Source: Segetibacter sp.
GTDB taxonomy: Bacteria; Bacteroidota; Bacteroidia; Chitinophagales; Chitinophagaceae
Assembly: GCA_021154405.1 (NCBI GenBank)
Contig: JAJKIP010000248.1
Location: forward strand, 1 to 60,219
Direction of reading: 5' to 3'
DNA: 60,219 nucleotides
The notes under the pieces are model-generated. The model saw nothing but the letters and a program-made list of their open reading frames with translations. It had not been told where the DNA came from and searched no databases. Positions 1 through 8,516 of this stretch are shown in pieces. The translations under genes were made by a program, and so were the position numbers. Each line of letters opens with the position of its first letter. Within the stretch, counting starts at the first letter, position 1.

Positions 1-48
1 GTACATTTGCTGTCATTTTTACCCTTCCAATTTTGTAAATTGTGCCTG

Positions 49-738
49 ATGAGCCGTGGACGCAAATACCACCTTTTAACTTTTGCCATTCTCCTTTTGG
101 GGCTTAACCTCTGCGCACAGATCACTCCGCCAGTAGCCGAAACAGATAGCATTCCACCAATTCCCTCCTATAAGGAGCGTTCCAAAAACTGGGGTCCGAA
201 TGATACCATCATGACGGATGCCATCTGGACAGGAAAGGAGATGATGAGCTACAAGGAAGAATCGATGGTTTGGGTAGGTAATCTTTCCTCCAAAAAACTG
301 GAGAAATATATAGCCGAGTGGACACGGCTGCGCAATGCGGTTTATGTATGTTATCCCTATGCACGTGTTGCCGGCGCTACGATCAATGATATAACTGCGA
401 AGCTTGCCAATGTCACCTCCAAAAAAGAAAGAAAGGAATATATCAAATCAAGAGAAAAAGAACTGCGCAAACAATTTACAGAGCCGTTATCCAATCTGTC
501 CGTTTACCAGGGGAAAGTGCTGATGAAACTGATCAACCGTCAAACAGGAAATAACTGTTACGAAATATTAAAAGAATACAAAGGTGGATTAAATGCCAGG
601 GCTTATCAAACGGTAGCCTTCTTCTTTGGCAGCAGTCTCAAACAGGATTGGGACCTTAAAGATCAAAACGATCGCCAGATCGAAAACTTTGTTAAGGAAA
701 TTGATGGCAACTGGTATGGTAATCCATATCGGAAATAA
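49..738 (+). CDS. DUF4294 domain-containing exported protein
   Basis: This is a protein of about 229 residues of the Bacteroidota DUF4294 family, whose function is unknown. I chose the ATG at 49 because translation from it begins with a charged segment and a hydrophobic stretch ending in LNLCAQ, which is a good signal peptide. The in-frame TTG at 7 would add 14 residues in front of it. The mature part is charged and rich in Lys, Glu and Arg, with no catalytic motif that I recognise. The upstream region is cut by the window edge, so the promoter is not visible. It lies ahead of bshB1 on the same strand, but the 241-bp gap with hairpins argues against tight co-transcription. Confidence 0.75.
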   Translation: MSRGRKYHLLTFAILLLGLNLCAQITPPVAETDSIPPIPSYKERSKNWGPNDTIMTDAIWTGKEMMSYKEESMVWVGNLSSKKLEKYIAEWTRLRNAVYVCYPYARVAGATINDITAKLANVTSKKERKEYIKSREKELRKQFTEPLSNLSVYQGKVLMKLINRQTGNNCYEILKEYKGGLNARAYQTVAFFFGSSLKQDWDLKDQNDRQIENFVKEIDGNWYGNPYRK

Positions 739-754
739 GGGCTTAAAAACGCCA

Positions 755-904
755 TTGTTGGTGTTTTCCGTCTAACTCCAAAATATTCCGAGCATATACG
801 GGCAAGGAAACACCAACAACTCTATATGAGGCAGAAACGCTAAGTTCGGTTGGTGGTGACGATTCCCATTACAGTATGAGTCTGATTAAGTAAACACCAA
901 CAAC
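755..904. repeat. two tandem stem-loops built from one 12-13 nt motif
   Basis: The gap between the DUF4294 gene and bshB1 holds a 13-nt motif (AAACACCAACAAC) at 808-820 and 892-904, 84 bp apart. A 12-nt inverted copy lies at 755-766, and a shorter inverted match (GTTGGTG) at 849-855. The inverted and direct copies alternate, so the RNA could form two consecutive hairpins (755-766 with 809-820, and 849-855 with 895-901). There is no U-run after either stem, so a plain intrinsic terminator is not the obvious reading. Confidence 0.55.
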
Positions 905-979
905 GGCCTAAAAGCCAGAAACCATATTTGAAGTTAATAAGGGCCTTAAGCGATCCTCGATTTTTATTATCTTTCATTT

Positions 980-1717
980 ATGAAATTAGATATTCTCGCC
1001 ATCGGTGTTCATCCCGATGATGTAGAGCTCGGATGTTCGGGCACATTGATCAATGAGATAAAAAGGGGAAAGAAAGCCGGAATACTGGACCTCACACAGG
1101 GCGAACTCGGTACAAGAGGTACAATTGAAACAAGGTATAAAGAAGCGGCTGATGCAGCCAGGATCATAGGAGTTGCCGTAAGAGAGAACCTGAAAATGCG
1201 GGATGGATTCTTCAGGAATGATGAAGAACACCAGCTGCAACTGATCCAGGCCATCCGAAAATACCAGCCTGAGATCATTATCGGGAATATTCTGGCTGAC
1301 CGTCATCCTGACCATGGAAGGGCCGGGCATCTGATCAATACAGCCTGCTTCTTATCAGGTCTTTCCAAAATTGAAACAAAGGATGGTGAAGGCAGACCAC
1401 AGGAAAAATGGAGACCGAAATACTTTTTGCAATATCTGCAAGACTGGTATCATGAACCAGACCTGCTGATCGATATAACTGATGTATTTGAACAGCGCAT
1501 GCAAGCCATCAGTGCCTACGCCACCCAATTTCATACTGCTAAAAGCTCATCGGAAGGTCCTCAGACCTATATATCTACACCAGATTTCCTGGAAGCCGTC
1601 AAAGCGCGCGCCCGTATGCTGGGAAAGAAAATAGGGGTAACATTCGCCGAAGGGTTTCTGACAGAAAAGAAGATTGGGATCAGAAACCTGGATTCCCTGA
1701 TCCAGGTTGAAACGTGA
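980..1717 (+). CDS. bshB1: bacillithiol biosynthesis deacetylase BshB1 (PIG-L family)
   Basis: This zinc-dependent deacetylase of the LmbE/PIG-L family has 245 residues. Members of this type remove the acetyl group from N-acetylglucosaminyl-malate, the second step of bacillithiol synthesis in the cytoplasm. The family's metal-binding signature HPDDVELGCSG is at residues 11-21, and a second conserved block, HPDHGRAG, lies near residue 108. Length and motifs match BshB1 in Bacteroidota and Bacillus. The start at 980 puts the signature at the expected distance from the N-terminus. A perfect 9-bp inverted repeat (1685-1693 and 1700-1708) lies within the last codons. A likely user of bacillithiol, a YfiT-type transferase, is encoded about 8 kb downstream at 9062-9595. 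Confidence 0.88.
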   Translation: MKLDILAIGVHPDDVELGCSGTLINEIKRGKKAGILDLTQGELGTRGTIETRYKEAADAARIIGVAVRENLKMRDGFFRNDEEHQLQLIQAIRKYQPEIIIGNILADRHPDHGRAGHLINTACFLSGLSKIETKDGEGRPQEKWRPKYFLQYLQDWYHEPDLLIDITDVFEQRMQAISAYATQFHTAKSSSEGPQTYISTPDFLEAVKARARMLGKKIGVTFAEGFLTEKKIGIRNLDSLIQVET

Positions 1718-1772
1718 CAATATCCTGTTAAAAATGGAATTGTTTCTGTTATCATAAACTTATCCTCAAATA

Positions 1773-1804
1773 TTGAATAATGTGATAATAATGAGGTACT
1801 TTTG
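1773..1804 (+). promoter_or_regulatory. Bacteroidota-type promoter of the desaturase gene
   Basis: A TTG (1773-1775) is followed after exactly 21 bp by TACTTTTG (1797-1804). This fits the -33/-7 pattern (TTG, then TAnnTTTG) used by the primary sigma factor in Bacteroidota. Transcription would start near 1809-1811, about 25 nt ahead of the ATG at 1836. Confidence 0.65.
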
Positions 1805-1835
1805 CAGGTAGTTTTACAGAACTAATCCATTAATA

Positions 1836-2903
1836 ATGTCAAGTCCTAAATTCCCGAAAATACCCCTCTCCTTTCATAGTGAACTTAAGAAAAGAATAGC
1901 CGAATATTTTAGTCAAAAAGGCAAGCGACCTACAGGCAATTTTAAGCTCTATTTAAAGGCTGGTATACTCCTGGCCAGTTTTATTGGCGTTTATGTACAC
2001 CTGGTATTCTTCACTCCGCCCGCCATTTGGGCAATAACTGAATCTGTTTTGATGGGTTGCCTTATTGCAGCTATCGGGTTCAATGTGATGCACGATGGCG
2101 CTCACGGGAGTTTTAGCCGGTATAAATGGGTGAATAATATTGCATCCAATTTCGCCAATTTCCTGGGTGCGAGCCAGCATATGTGGAAAACAAAGCATAA
2201 TGTGATCCATCATACCTATACAAATATTCACGGTGTTGATGATGATATTGAGGCACGTCCACTTCTGCGTCTTTGCGATGAGCAGCGTCATTACGGCATT
2301 CATCGTTACCAGCATATGTATTTTTGGCTTGCCTATTCTTTTTTGTATATGTATTGGGTATTTGTATCTGATTACACGAAATATTTCACTGGAAAAATAA
2401 ATGGCACTGAATTGCCACGCATGAGCGTTTCAACTCATTTTCAATTCTGGTTCTACAAAGCATCCCATGCCTTCCTTTTTGTAGTGCTTCCTATTCTAAT
2501 GGTTGGGGCTATTCCCTGGCTGATTGGGTTCCTTTCCATGAGCCTGGTTGCAGGATTTGTATTAAGCATCGTATTCCAGCTGGCACACACTGTTGAACAT
2601 ACCCATTTCCCTCTTCCGGATAACGCCACTAATAAAATGGAAGATGAGTGGGCCATTCACCAGATAAAGACCACGGCTAATTTTGCTACCCGTAATAAGG
2701 TAGTTAGCTGGCTGGTTGGAGGATTGAATTTCCAGGTGGAGCATCACCTGTTCCCCAAGATCTCACACGTCCATTATCCTGCCATCAGCCGCATTATCAA
2801 GCGTGCCTGCCAGGAATATGGCATTCAATATATCGAATACCCGAGAGTACGTATTGCTATTGCATCCCATGTTGCCTACCTGCGTCAGTTGGGAAGAAAG
2901 TAA
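1836..2903 (+). CDS. membrane fatty-acid desaturase (acyl-lipid/acyl-CoA type)
   Basis: This is an integral membrane di-iron desaturase of 355 residues that would introduce a double bond into fatty acyl chains. The three histidine boxes are visible: HDGAH (about 86-90), HNVIHH (about 121-126) and QVEHH (about 300-304). The Gln in the third box is typical of front-end or linoleoyl-CoA-type desaturases. Hydrophobic segments lie at roughly 45-90, 165-185 and 205-250. No cytochrome b5 domain is attached, so electrons must come from a separate ferredoxin-type donor. A clear Bacteroidota promoter precedes it. The position of the double bond it makes cannot be told from sequence. Confidence 0.88.
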   Translation: MSSPKFPKIPLSFHSELKKRIAEYFSQKGKRPTGNFKLYLKAGILLASFIGVYVHLVFFTPPAIWAITESVLMGCLIAAIGFNVMHDGAHGSFSRYKWVNNIASNFANFLGASQHMWKTKHNVIHHTYTNIHGVDDDIEARPLLRLCDEQRHYGIHRYQHMYFWLAYSFLYMYWVFVSDYTKYFTGKINGTELPRMSVSTHFQFWFYKASHAFLFVVLPILMVGAIPWLIGFLSMSLVAGFVLSIVFQLAHTVEHTHFPLPDNATNKMEDEWAIHQIKTTANFATRNKVVSWLVGGLNFQVEHHLFPKISHVHYPAISRIIKRACQEYGIQYIEYPRVRIAIASHVAYLRQLGRK

Positions 2904-2955
2904 TCCGGATTGCGGATTTGAACGTAACTTGCCAGCCGCATTTTAATTTATCAGA

Positions 2956-3999
2956 ATGGTAGATCTAGCAAACTATGACCCGGATCATGTAGGTAATCCT
3001 AACAACAATATCTTCGGGCTCCCCACAAATGAAGAAGACGCAAGGCTTATAATCGTTCCGGTTCCCTGGGAAGTTACAGTAAGTTACCTTGCAGGAACTG
3101 CCCGCGCCCCTGAGGCCATTTGCAAAGCAAGTTTACAGGTTGATCTTTTTGACCCTGATGTTCCTGAAGGCTGGAAACAGGGTTACTTTATGCGCTCTGT
3201 TGACCGTAAGGTGCTAATGAAAAGTGATTACCTGCGTAAGGAAGCTGAATTGTATATCGACTATATCTCCCGTGGAGAGGATGTAAGTGCCAACCAGTTC
3301 ATGAGCAAGACACTTAAAGAAGTGAATGCCGGTGGTGAATACCTGAACACATGGGTTTATGAGCAGACTAAAGCGTTACTGGACAAAGGTAAGCTGGTGG
3401 CCATACTGGGTGGTGATCACAGTACTCCGCTCGGTTATATGAAAGCCATTGCACAAACCCATCCTGAGTTTGGTATCCTCCAGATCGATGCGCATTGTGA
3501 TCTGCGTGAAGCCTATGAAGGCTTCAATTATTCCCATGCAAGCATTATGCTTAATGCATTAAACGAAATACCCCAGATCACAAAACTGGTACAGGTGGGG
3601 ATCCGCGATTATAGTAACGGAGAATTTGATTATATCCGCGAAAGCAGGGACAGAGTAGTTACCTATTTCGACAAGAATATAAAGAACCGTCAATATGAAG
3701 GTGATTCCTGGAAACAGATTGCCGAAGAGATTGTAAGCAAACTTCCCCAGAAAGTTTATATCAGCTTTGATATTGATGGCCTTGACCGCAAACTCTGTCC
3801 GCATACCGGAACTCCTGTTCCAGGTGGATTTGAAACAGAAGAAGTATATTATATATTCCGGAAAGTAATGGAAAGTGGCAGGCAGATCGTTGGCTTTGAT
3901 CTTGTAGAGGTGGGTATCAGTGATTCTGACTGGAATGCCAATGTGGGTGCCAGAGTGTTGTTCAAACTATGCAATCTACTGGTGGCCAGCAATAGTTAA
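2956..3999 (+). CDS. agmatinase/arginase-family ureohydrolase
   Basis: This manganese-dependent ureohydrolase has 347 residues. The family cleaves guanidino compounds (arginine, agmatine, formiminoglutamate and others) to urea or formamide plus an amine. All metal-site motifs are present: GGDHS (about 152-156), DAHCD (about 178-182) and SFDIDGLD (about 270-277), followed by TGTPVPGG. The Pro that often follows the last Asp motif (DxDxxDP) is Arg here. Proteins of this kind in Bacteroidota are usually called agmatinase family, but the substrate cannot be fixed from sequence. It follows the desaturase by 52 bp and precedes the 4023 gene by 23 bp on the same strand. Confidence 0.82.
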   Translation: MVDLANYDPDHVGNPNNNIFGLPTNEEDARLIIVPVPWEVTVSYLAGTARAPEAICKASLQVDLFDPDVPEGWKQGYFMRSVDRKVLMKSDYLRKEAELYIDYISRGEDVSANQFMSKTLKEVNAGGEYLNTWVYEQTKALLDKGKLVAILGGDHSTPLGYMKAIAQTHPEFGILQIDAHCDLREAYEGFNYSHASIMLNALNEIPQITKLVQVGIRDYSNGEFDYIRESRDRVVTYFDKNIKNRQYEGDSWKQIAEEIVSKLPQKVYISFDIDGLDRKLCPHTGTPVPGGFETEEVYYIFRKVMESGRQIVGFDLVEVGISDSDWNANVGARVLFKLCNLLVASNS

Positions 4000-4022
4000 T
4001 CAGCTATCTTAACAGCTGCCAC

Positions 4023-4571
4023 ATGGAAAGATTCCTTTTAACATTGAAGAACGCAAAGCTCAGATCTTATAATTTGATAAGATGGCTGCTACTTTTCCTG
4101 AACATTATTGCGCTGTATATTGTTTCCTTTTCCAAACCCGGCTCATTTGGTGACAGGTTCGGAATTACTGGTATTCTTCTATTGTCCATTCTATACCTGT
4201 TTGTAAAAAGAACCGAGAAATTTGCAACAGTTGACAGAAGATGGGCCCTTTTAGGAATAAACGCTATTATCATTTTCTTCTGGATAAAATGGAATTTATA
4301 CCTGGCTGCCACCGCTACCATCTTATTCGAAGTAATTTACCTGTATTCTATCCGGAAATTTGAAGTAGAGGTAGACAGGCAAAGCATCCTTTATCCCTCC
4401 TTTCCCAAAAGGAGGATATTATGGAATGAATTGCAGAATATTGTTCTGAAGGACGGGATCCTGACCATCGATTTCAGGAACAACAAGCTGATACAGCAGG
4501 ACCTTGATGAAGAAGTTGCTGTAAATGAGAAAGAATTTAATGAATTTTGTCAACAGCAATTGAGTAAATGA
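4023..4571 (+). CDS. membrane protein of unknown function
   Basis: I do not recognise this family. The 182-residue protein begins with four probable membrane segments (about 19-37, 48-62, 75-90 and 92-112). A soluble C-terminal part of about 70 residues follows, beginning with ...KFEVEVDRQSILYPSF, which looks like beta strands, perhaps a small PH-like fold. Its stop overlaps the start of the radical SAM gene (ATGA at 4568-4571), so the two are translationally coupled and probably act together. Confidence 0.7.
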   Translation: MERFLLTLKNAKLRSYNLIRWLLLFLNIIALYIVSFSKPGSFGDRFGITGILLLSILYLFVKRTEKFATVDRRWALLGINAIIIFFWIKWNLYLAATATILFEVIYLYSIRKFEVEVDRQSILYPSFPKRRILWNELQNIVLKDGILTIDFRNNKLIQQDLDEEVAVNEKEFNEFCQQQLSK

Positions 4572-5866
4572 GCCTGAAACAATCTCCCTATATTCTTTAT
4601 TCAGACGGCAAAGGAAACATCTTTGAAGATGAAACCCTGTATGTAACCGGCCGAAGCGGATGGGATGCATTACCCATACCCAACGATGAGTGGATCGAGT
4701 TACCCGACGGTGGTTCATTGTATGAATTGCCCGGAAGAAGAGGGATCGGAATTGATGTAAAGACCGGGGAGATGCGGCTTTGTGAAAAAGGCTGGGCTGT
4801 TGCCGCCTTCATTCCTCCAGCTCATAGTGGTTTTTATCTTGCTGCATATGAAACGGCACCAGATGCACCTACCCTTCCGCTGTTTTGTTATACAGCAGTG
4901 GGATGGCATAAAGAAAAGACATATGTTCCTGCTGTAAGAATTGAACCTGATATAAGGCAGGACTGTGCAGGTTATGATCAGAAGAAAGTGGAGACAGGTG
5001 TAAAACAATTACTCAAAGCCTATCCGCATAACAGGCTTGTTAATCATCTGGCCAATAACTGTGCGTTAACCTACCATTGTCCTGCTGCACGTAATTATTT
5101 CCTGGGTCGCTGGGAATGCCCGATACCAGCATCACCTGCCTGTAATGCCAATTGTGTAGGATGCATCTCACTACAACCCGATGAAGAAACGATTGTATCC
5201 ACCCAGGACCGTCTTACATTCAAACCCACACCCGAAGAAATTGTAGAATATACAGTGCCGCACCTGGAAGGAGCTCCCTATCCTATTGTAAGCTTCGGAC
5301 AGGGATGTGAAGGGGAACCATTGCTAATGTGGGAAACCATCAGGGAAGCAATTATCGAGATCAGGAAGCATACTCCAAAAGGAAGTATTAATATCAATAC
5401 CAATGGATCAAAGCCTGATGCAGTGAAGGCATTATGTGAAGCAGGTTTGGATTCAATACGGGTAAGTACCAATTCTGCAAGGCGGGAGATCTATATGCCT
5501 TATTATCGTCCTAATAATTATGATTTTGACGATATAGTAGAAAGCCTCAAAGTGGTTCGTGATTTTGGCGGCTGGACATCCATCAATTATTTTGTTTTCC
5601 CTGGAATGACTGATAGTGAAGCAGAATATGAGGCATTGAGAAAACTTATCAAAGACACAGGTCTTTGTATGATCCAGTGGAGAAATTTCAATATCGATCC
5701 AGATTGGTACTTAGGCAAGATTGGAGTTTCTGATACAGGACCCTGTATGGGTGTAAAGAATCTGCAGGAGGAGATCAGGAATGAATTTCCCAATCTGCGT
5801 TATGGTTATTTTAATCCTCCGATAGAAAGAATAAAGGGAAATTTTCAAATAGACTTTGCGCACTAA
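4568..5866 (+). CDS. radical SAM enzyme of unknown substrate
   Basis: This is a 432-residue radical SAM protein. The [4Fe-4S]-binding CxxxCxxC motif is CNANCVGC, at about residues 192-199. The partial TIM barrel follows, with the SAM-contact segment SFGQGCEGEP. The first 150 or so residues form an extra domain before the cluster motif. Two more cysteine pairs (VCNC-like motifs of SPASM domains) are not evident at the C-terminus, so this is not an obvious SPASM or peptide-modifying enzyme. Translation is coupled to the upstream membrane protein, and a strong terminator closes the unit at 5884-5912. I cannot name the reaction. Confidence 0.82.
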   Translation: MSLKQSPYILYSDGKGNIFEDETLYVTGRSGWDALPIPNDEWIELPDGGSLYELPGRRGIGIDVKTGEMRLCEKGWAVAAFIPPAHSGFYLAAYETAPDAPTLPLFCYTAVGWHKEKTYVPAVRIEPDIRQDCAGYDQKKVETGVKQLLKAYPHNRLVNHLANNCALTYHCPAARNYFLGRWECPIPASPACNANCVGCISLQPDEETIVSTQDRLTFKPTPEEIVEYTVPHLEGAPYPIVSFGQGCEGEPLLMWETIREAIIEIRKHTPKGSININTNGSKPDAVKALCEAGLDSIRVSTNSARREIYMPYYRPNNYDFDDIVESLKVVRDFGGWTSINYFVFPGMTDSEAEYEALRKLIKDTGLCMIQWRNFNIDPDWYLGKIGVSDTGPCMGVKNLQEEIRNEFPNLRYGYFNPPIERIKGNFQIDFAH

Positions 5867-5883
5867 TCAAAAAACACGAAATG

Positions 5884-5912
5884 AAGAAGGGGGCAATAGC
5901 CCCCTTCTTTGT
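5884..5912 (+). terminator. intrinsic terminator after the radical SAM gene
   Basis: There is a perfect 11-bp stem: 5884-5894 pairs with 5899-5909, with an AATA loop. The core is GGGGGC/GCCCCC and a short T-rich tail follows. It lies 18 bp after the stop codon at 5866. Confidence 0.85.
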
Positions 5913-6295
5913 TCTCACTATATACTCATATACTCATGCCGAAGAATAAGTTGATTAGTCAGTGCACTTAATGCACTTTTTACTGTTAGCATTATTTCAC
6001 GGATAGTTTTCCAAAAATATTACCAAACCCCTCCAATTGTGGAAAAGTAAGAGATGTGTGCTTTAAACAATGTTTATCCAGCATTATCTATGATGAGGAT
6101 GAGATTGGATAAATGTGTAAAAGCGGGAAATTGGGGAATTACGGTAACAGTATTCGTAAAAAACCATAGCGTAAATCAGAGTACTTATCAAAATCTTAAC
6201 ATTTTATATATAAGCGTCCAGGCACGCAGCACCGTCTTTGTTTCGTTAATAACACATGTGAACAACAACGGTTTCAGTATTCTTAACGCAATCTC
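5913..6295. other. intergenic region before the TonB-like gene
   Basis: Besides the small hairpin at 5961-5981, this stretch has a tandem pair of ATACTCAT at 5922-5937. An open frame of 84 codons (6054-6308) runs through it, but that frame has no ribosome-binding site or recognisable content and overlaps the promoter of the next gene. I see no convincing gene. Confidence 0.5.
5961..5981 (+). terminator. possible second, weak terminator
   Basis: A 6-bp stem, AGTGCA (5961-5966) with TGCACT (5972-5977), has a 5-nt loop and a run of T directly behind it. It lies 50 bp downstream of the stronger terminator and may be a back-up. Confidence 0.35.
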
Positions 6296-6303
6296 TACTT
6301 TTG
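6296..6303 (+). promoter_or_regulatory. -7 element (TACTTTTG) that decides the start of the TonB-like gene
   Basis: TACTTTTG matches TAnnTTTG in full. It ends one base before the ATG at 6305, so transcription would begin at or after that ATG. This favours the ATG at 6323 as the real start. No clear TTG lies at the -33 position. Confidence 0.5.
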
Positions 6304-6322
6304 TATGAATAACGCGCACGCT

Positions 6323-7186
6323 ATGTCTGCATCCTTTGAAGCCCGCAAGAACTCACAGGCTACCCTGATCACCGCTGTTTTTGCAACAGCTCTGGGGCTG
6401 CTGATGTTTCTGTGGTCATGGAAGATAGCTGAGATCATTCCAACGCCTCCTGATGAGGGCGTTCTGGTGGAGCTAAATATCCCTGAGGAACCTGAACCTC
6501 CTGTGCGGAGCATAGGTGGAGGCGGTGGGGGAAATGACGTGGAAGCGCCCGAGAAAGCCGGTATTGCGAAACCTTCTCCCCCTGATCCCGGTACTGAAAA
6601 AGATGCAAAAGATGTTGCAGATGATCCAACAGAAAAGGAATCACCTCCCATATTGAGACCAGATAAGCCCAAGCCTAATGCACCTACTATAAATGAAAAT
6701 AAGGAACCTGTAAAAACACCTCCTAAGGTTGATCCTGCACCTCCCTCTCCTCCAAGACCAAAGGCTGTGCTTGGAAAGACAACTACAGGCAGCGGACAAG
6801 GCGGTGGTGTTGCTACCACCTATGACCGGGCAGGCGGCAAGGGAACTGGCTATGGCGTAGGAAACGGAACTGGAACTGGTGGTGGTGAAGGCAATGGCAC
6901 AGGTGGTGGTAGAGGAAATGGTGTTGGTCCACAGGTTACTAAAGGAGATCGCAGCATTATAGGTTCTTACAATTTTGAGGGTGATCTTGACAAGGCTACC
7001 ATATATGTTGATATAAAAGTTTCACCTGATGGAGTTGGAGAGTTTCTTCAATTCGCACGGGGATCTTCCTCTCAGAACTCTTCTTATCGCACAGCCATTG
7101 TACAATACCTGCGCAGAATGCGGTTCAATAAATCAGATCATGAATCAACCGTTACGGTTCGATTTAATTTCAGAGTGAACGGATAA
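6323..7186 (+). CDS. TonB-like energy transducer
   Basis: This protein has about 287 residues and the architecture of TonB: a short cytoplasmic N-terminus, one membrane helix (about residues 11-32 counted from 6323), a long periplasmic linker rich in Pro, Glu and Lys, and a C-terminal domain of about 80 residues that ends in strand-like VTVRFNFRVNG. It would couple the proton-motive force to outer-membrane receptors. Part of the linker (about 170-215) is a run of Gly-rich units (GNGTG, GGGEGNG, GGGRGNG), which should be very flexible. The ATG at 6305 is also in frame, but it lies directly against the -7 element, so I prefer 6323. No ExbB or ExbD gene is adjacent. Confidence 0.7.
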   Translation: MSASFEARKNSQATLITAVFATALGLLMFLWSWKIAEIIPTPPDEGVLVELNIPEEPEPPVRSIGGGGGGNDVEAPEKAGIAKPSPPDPGTEKDAKDVADDPTEKESPPILRPDKPKPNAPTINENKEPVKTPPKVDPAPPSPPRPKAVLGKTTTGSGQGGGVATTYDRAGGKGTGYGVGNGTGTGGGEGNGTGGGRGNGVGPQVTKGDRSIIGSYNFEGDLDKATIYVDIKVSPDGVGEFLQFARGSSSQNSSYRTAIVQYLRRMRFNKSDHESTVTVRFNFRVNG

Positions 7187-7223
7187 GTAATAAAGTTTAA
7201 TTTCGTTGTGCAGATTGGTATAA

Positions 7224-8516
7224 ATGAATTATCAGCAAACAACGGACTATCTTTTTACAAGGCTTCCAATGTACAGTCGCATTGGCGCAGCTGCATATAA
7301 GGCGGACCTTGATAATACCATCCGTTTATGCAATGAGCTTAATAATCCCCAAAACAGTTTTAAATCGGTTCATATTGCCGGAACTAACGGCAAAGGCTCA
7401 GTAAGCCATATGCTTGCCGCCATTTTGCAGACTGCAGGATATAAAACCGGTTTATACACTTCTCCTCACCTCAAAGATTTCCGTGAACGCATCCGTGTAA
7501 ATGGGGAAATGATCAGGGAACAATTTGTTGTTGATTTTACGGAACGTATTCAGGCCCTGGTGGATGAAATAGAACCCAGTTTCTTTGAGATAACCGTTGC
7601 AATGGCCTTTGATTATTTCAGGCAGGAACAGGTTGATATTGCCATTATTGAAACCGGATTGGGTGGTCGACTGGACAGCACCAATATCATCACACCTGAG
7701 ATTTCAGTTATTACCAATATTGGCTGGGACCATATGGCCATACTGGGTGATACGCTTGAAAAGATCGCTGCAGAAAAGGCTGGTATCATCAAAGAAAAGG
7801 TCCCTGTAGTAATTGGTGAGATCCTGCCGGAAACAGAATCAGTCTTTACCAATACAGCCACAGCTAAAAGCGCCCCCTTATTTATCGCTACCCGGCAATT
7901 CCATGCCATGGAATGGAAATGGGAGAATCACCAGATCATTGTTGAAGTAGCTGAAGAACACAAGACTGATCATCAGTTTTTCCAATTAGACCTTCCCGGT
8001 TTATATCAGGCAAAGAATCTATTGACTGTTCTACAGACCTGCAATTTATTACAGGGCAAGGGATGGAAAACTGATCTGCCCATCATCCACACCGCATTAA
8101 AACAGGTTAAGAAATTTACGGGACTTCATGGCCGATGGGATATAATTCATCAAAAGCCCACGGTTGTCCTGGATGTGGGTCATAATGTAGATGGATTCCA
8201 GCAGATACTGAAGCAGGTTGAAGTTACCGATCATCGTGAACTGCATATCATTCTTGGAATGGTAAAGGATAAAGAAACTTCAGCTGTATTAGGGTTATTG
8301 CCTCCAACTGCCCATTATTATTTTGCGCAGGCGCCCATACCAAGAGCTATTGATTCAACAGAACTGCAAAGGAATGCGGCAGAATTTAAATTGAAAGGAA
8401 AGGCATTTATGGACGTAAATCTTGCATTGAAGGATGCCCGGTCCAAGGCCCATCCTGATGATCTGATCATTGTTTGCGGAAGTGTGTTCCTTGTGGGTGA
8501 AGTAATTAATCAGTAG
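7224..8516 (+). CDS. folC: bifunctional dihydrofolate/folylpolyglutamate synthase FolC
   Basis: This 430-residue Mur-ligase-like enzyme attaches glutamate to dihydropteroate or to folates, using ATP, in the cytoplasm. The ATP-binding P-loop GTNGKGS is at about 53-59, followed by the family segment GYKTGLYTSPHL. The region ETGLGGRLDSTN is another conserved FolC block, and the C-terminal domain carries VLDVGHN. Length is normal for FolC. The gene converges on the NUDIX gene and their ends overlap by 7 bp. Confidence 0.92.
   Translation: MNYQQTTDYLFTRLPMYSRIGAAAYKADLDNTIRLCNELNNPQNSFKSVHIAGTNGKGSVSHMLAAILQTAGYKTGLYTSPHLKDFRERIRVNGEMIREQFVVDFTERIQALVDEIEPSFFEITVAMAFDYFRQEQVDIAIIETGLGGRLDSTNIITPEISVITNIGWDHMAILGDTLEKIAAEKAGIIKEKVPVVIGEILPETESVFTNTATAKSAPLFIATRQFHAMEWKWENHQIIVEVAEEHKTDHQFFQLDLPGLYQAKNLLTVLQTCNLLQGKGWKTDLPIIHTALKQVKKFTGLHGRWDIIHQKPTVVLDVGHNVDGFQQILKQVEVTDHRELHIILGMVKDKETSAVLGLLPPTAHYYFAQAPIPRAIDSTELQRNAAEFKLKGKAFMDVNLALKDARSKAHPDDLIIVCGSVFLVGEVINQ

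Noticed and set aside
1685-1708. Hairpin in the end of bshB1 as a terminator
   Set aside because: The stem is perfect (9 bp) but lies inside the coding sequence and has no U-run after it.
6054-6308. 84-codon open frame in front of the TonB-like gene
   Set aside because: It overlaps the promoter and first codons of the next gene, has no ribosome site and has no protein-like composition.
6295-6819. 174-residue frame antisense to the TonB-like gene
   Set aside because: It is a shadow of the Pro/Gly-rich linker read backwards and explains nothing else.
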